NCBI GenBank assembly: GCA_900771065.1
Contig: CAAGMP010000112.1
Location: 1 to 6,112 of the forward strand
Direction: 5' to 3'
Source of the DNA: an uncultured Acinetobacter sp.
GTDB lineage: Bacteria; Pseudomonadota; Gammaproteobacteria; Pseudomonadales; Moraxellaceae
DNA: 6,112 bases
Positions within the stretch are counted from its first letter, which is position 1, and each line of letters begins with the position of its first letter. Below, one piece after another: positions 5,942-6,112 of this stretch. Under the pieces are notes generated by a model. It made no database searches and had not been told where the DNA came from. It worked only from the letters and a program-made list of their open reading frames with translations. The translations under genes and the position numbers were made by a program.

Positions 5942-6112
5942 TTATGGTTGAACGTATTGTTCACGTAGGTAATTTTCTGTCCGTTCAATGGCTTGCTGCA
6001 TGTTGATAATTGCTGTTTCAACATCTTTTAGCGTTTTTGCCTGACCACCACTCAGCGATTGACGCCATTTTCTTGCACCTGGCAAATTTTGAAATAAACC
6101 TAAAATATGTCG
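5942..6112 (-). CDS. dusA: tRNA-dihydrouridine synthase A, C-terminal fragment (5' partial)
   Basis: The last 56 codons of a minus-strand gene are visible, with stop TAA complementary to 5942-5944; the start lies beyond the right edge. The translation begins RHILGLFQNLPGARKWRQSL and ends REQYVQP. The H-x-L-G-L-F-x-x-x-P-G-A-R-x-W-R signature followed by a short helical tail is typical of the DusA C-terminal helical domain, which binds tRNA. DusA is an FMN-dependent enzyme that reduces U20/U20a in the D-loop. The catalytic barrel is outside the window, so identification rests on this signature alone. It is convergent with tcdA, 12 bp apart. Confidence 0.85.
   Translation of the reverse strand, partial: RHILGLFQNLPGARKWRQSLSGGQAKTLKDVETAIINMQQAIERTENYLREQYVQP

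Overview
The window looks like chromosomal DNA from a low-GC gammaproteobacterium, most likely Acinetobacter or a close relative. I base this on the AT-rich codon use and on how closely the release factor 3 protein matches what I remember of Acinetobacter RF3. No search was run, so the genus is an inference. Five complete genes and two partial genes are supported. I see no tRNA, rRNA, CRISPR array, insertion sequence or phage gene.

Left edge (1-681): the 3' part of a plus-strand gene whose C-terminus is a DUF1524-type HNH (His-Me finger) nuclease domain. This domain occurs in DUF262/DUF1524 defence proteins such as GmrSD. The specificity half lies outside the window. It is followed by a 152-bp intergenic region (682-833) with three copies of a 10-mer, two of them forming a perfect inverted repeat. 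A good extended -10 promoter for prfC overlaps the third copy.

Centre (834-5094, plus strand): prfC (peptide chain release factor RF3) ends at a clear rho-independent terminator. Directly after it come two paralogous exported lipoproteins sharing a CxxxxC pair; the second has a classic DUF3298 C-terminus. A TatD-family metal-dependent hydrolase follows, starting in a 4-bp ATGA overlap with the second lipoprotein gene. The two lipoprotein genes and tatD look like one transcription unit.

Right edge (5095-6112): tcdA, the tRNA threonylcarbamoyladenosine dehydratase, converges on the 3' end of dusA (tRNA-dihydrouridine synthase A, minus strand). The dusA terminator hairpin folds over the tcdA stop codon. 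RF3, TcdA and DusA all serve translation or tRNA modification; I know of no evidence that they act together beyond proximity. Most of the window is conserved housekeeping sequence. The parts worth a second look are the repeat-rich prfC promoter region, the nuclease fragment and the lipoprotein pair. I do not see convincing evidence for a wholly new system here.
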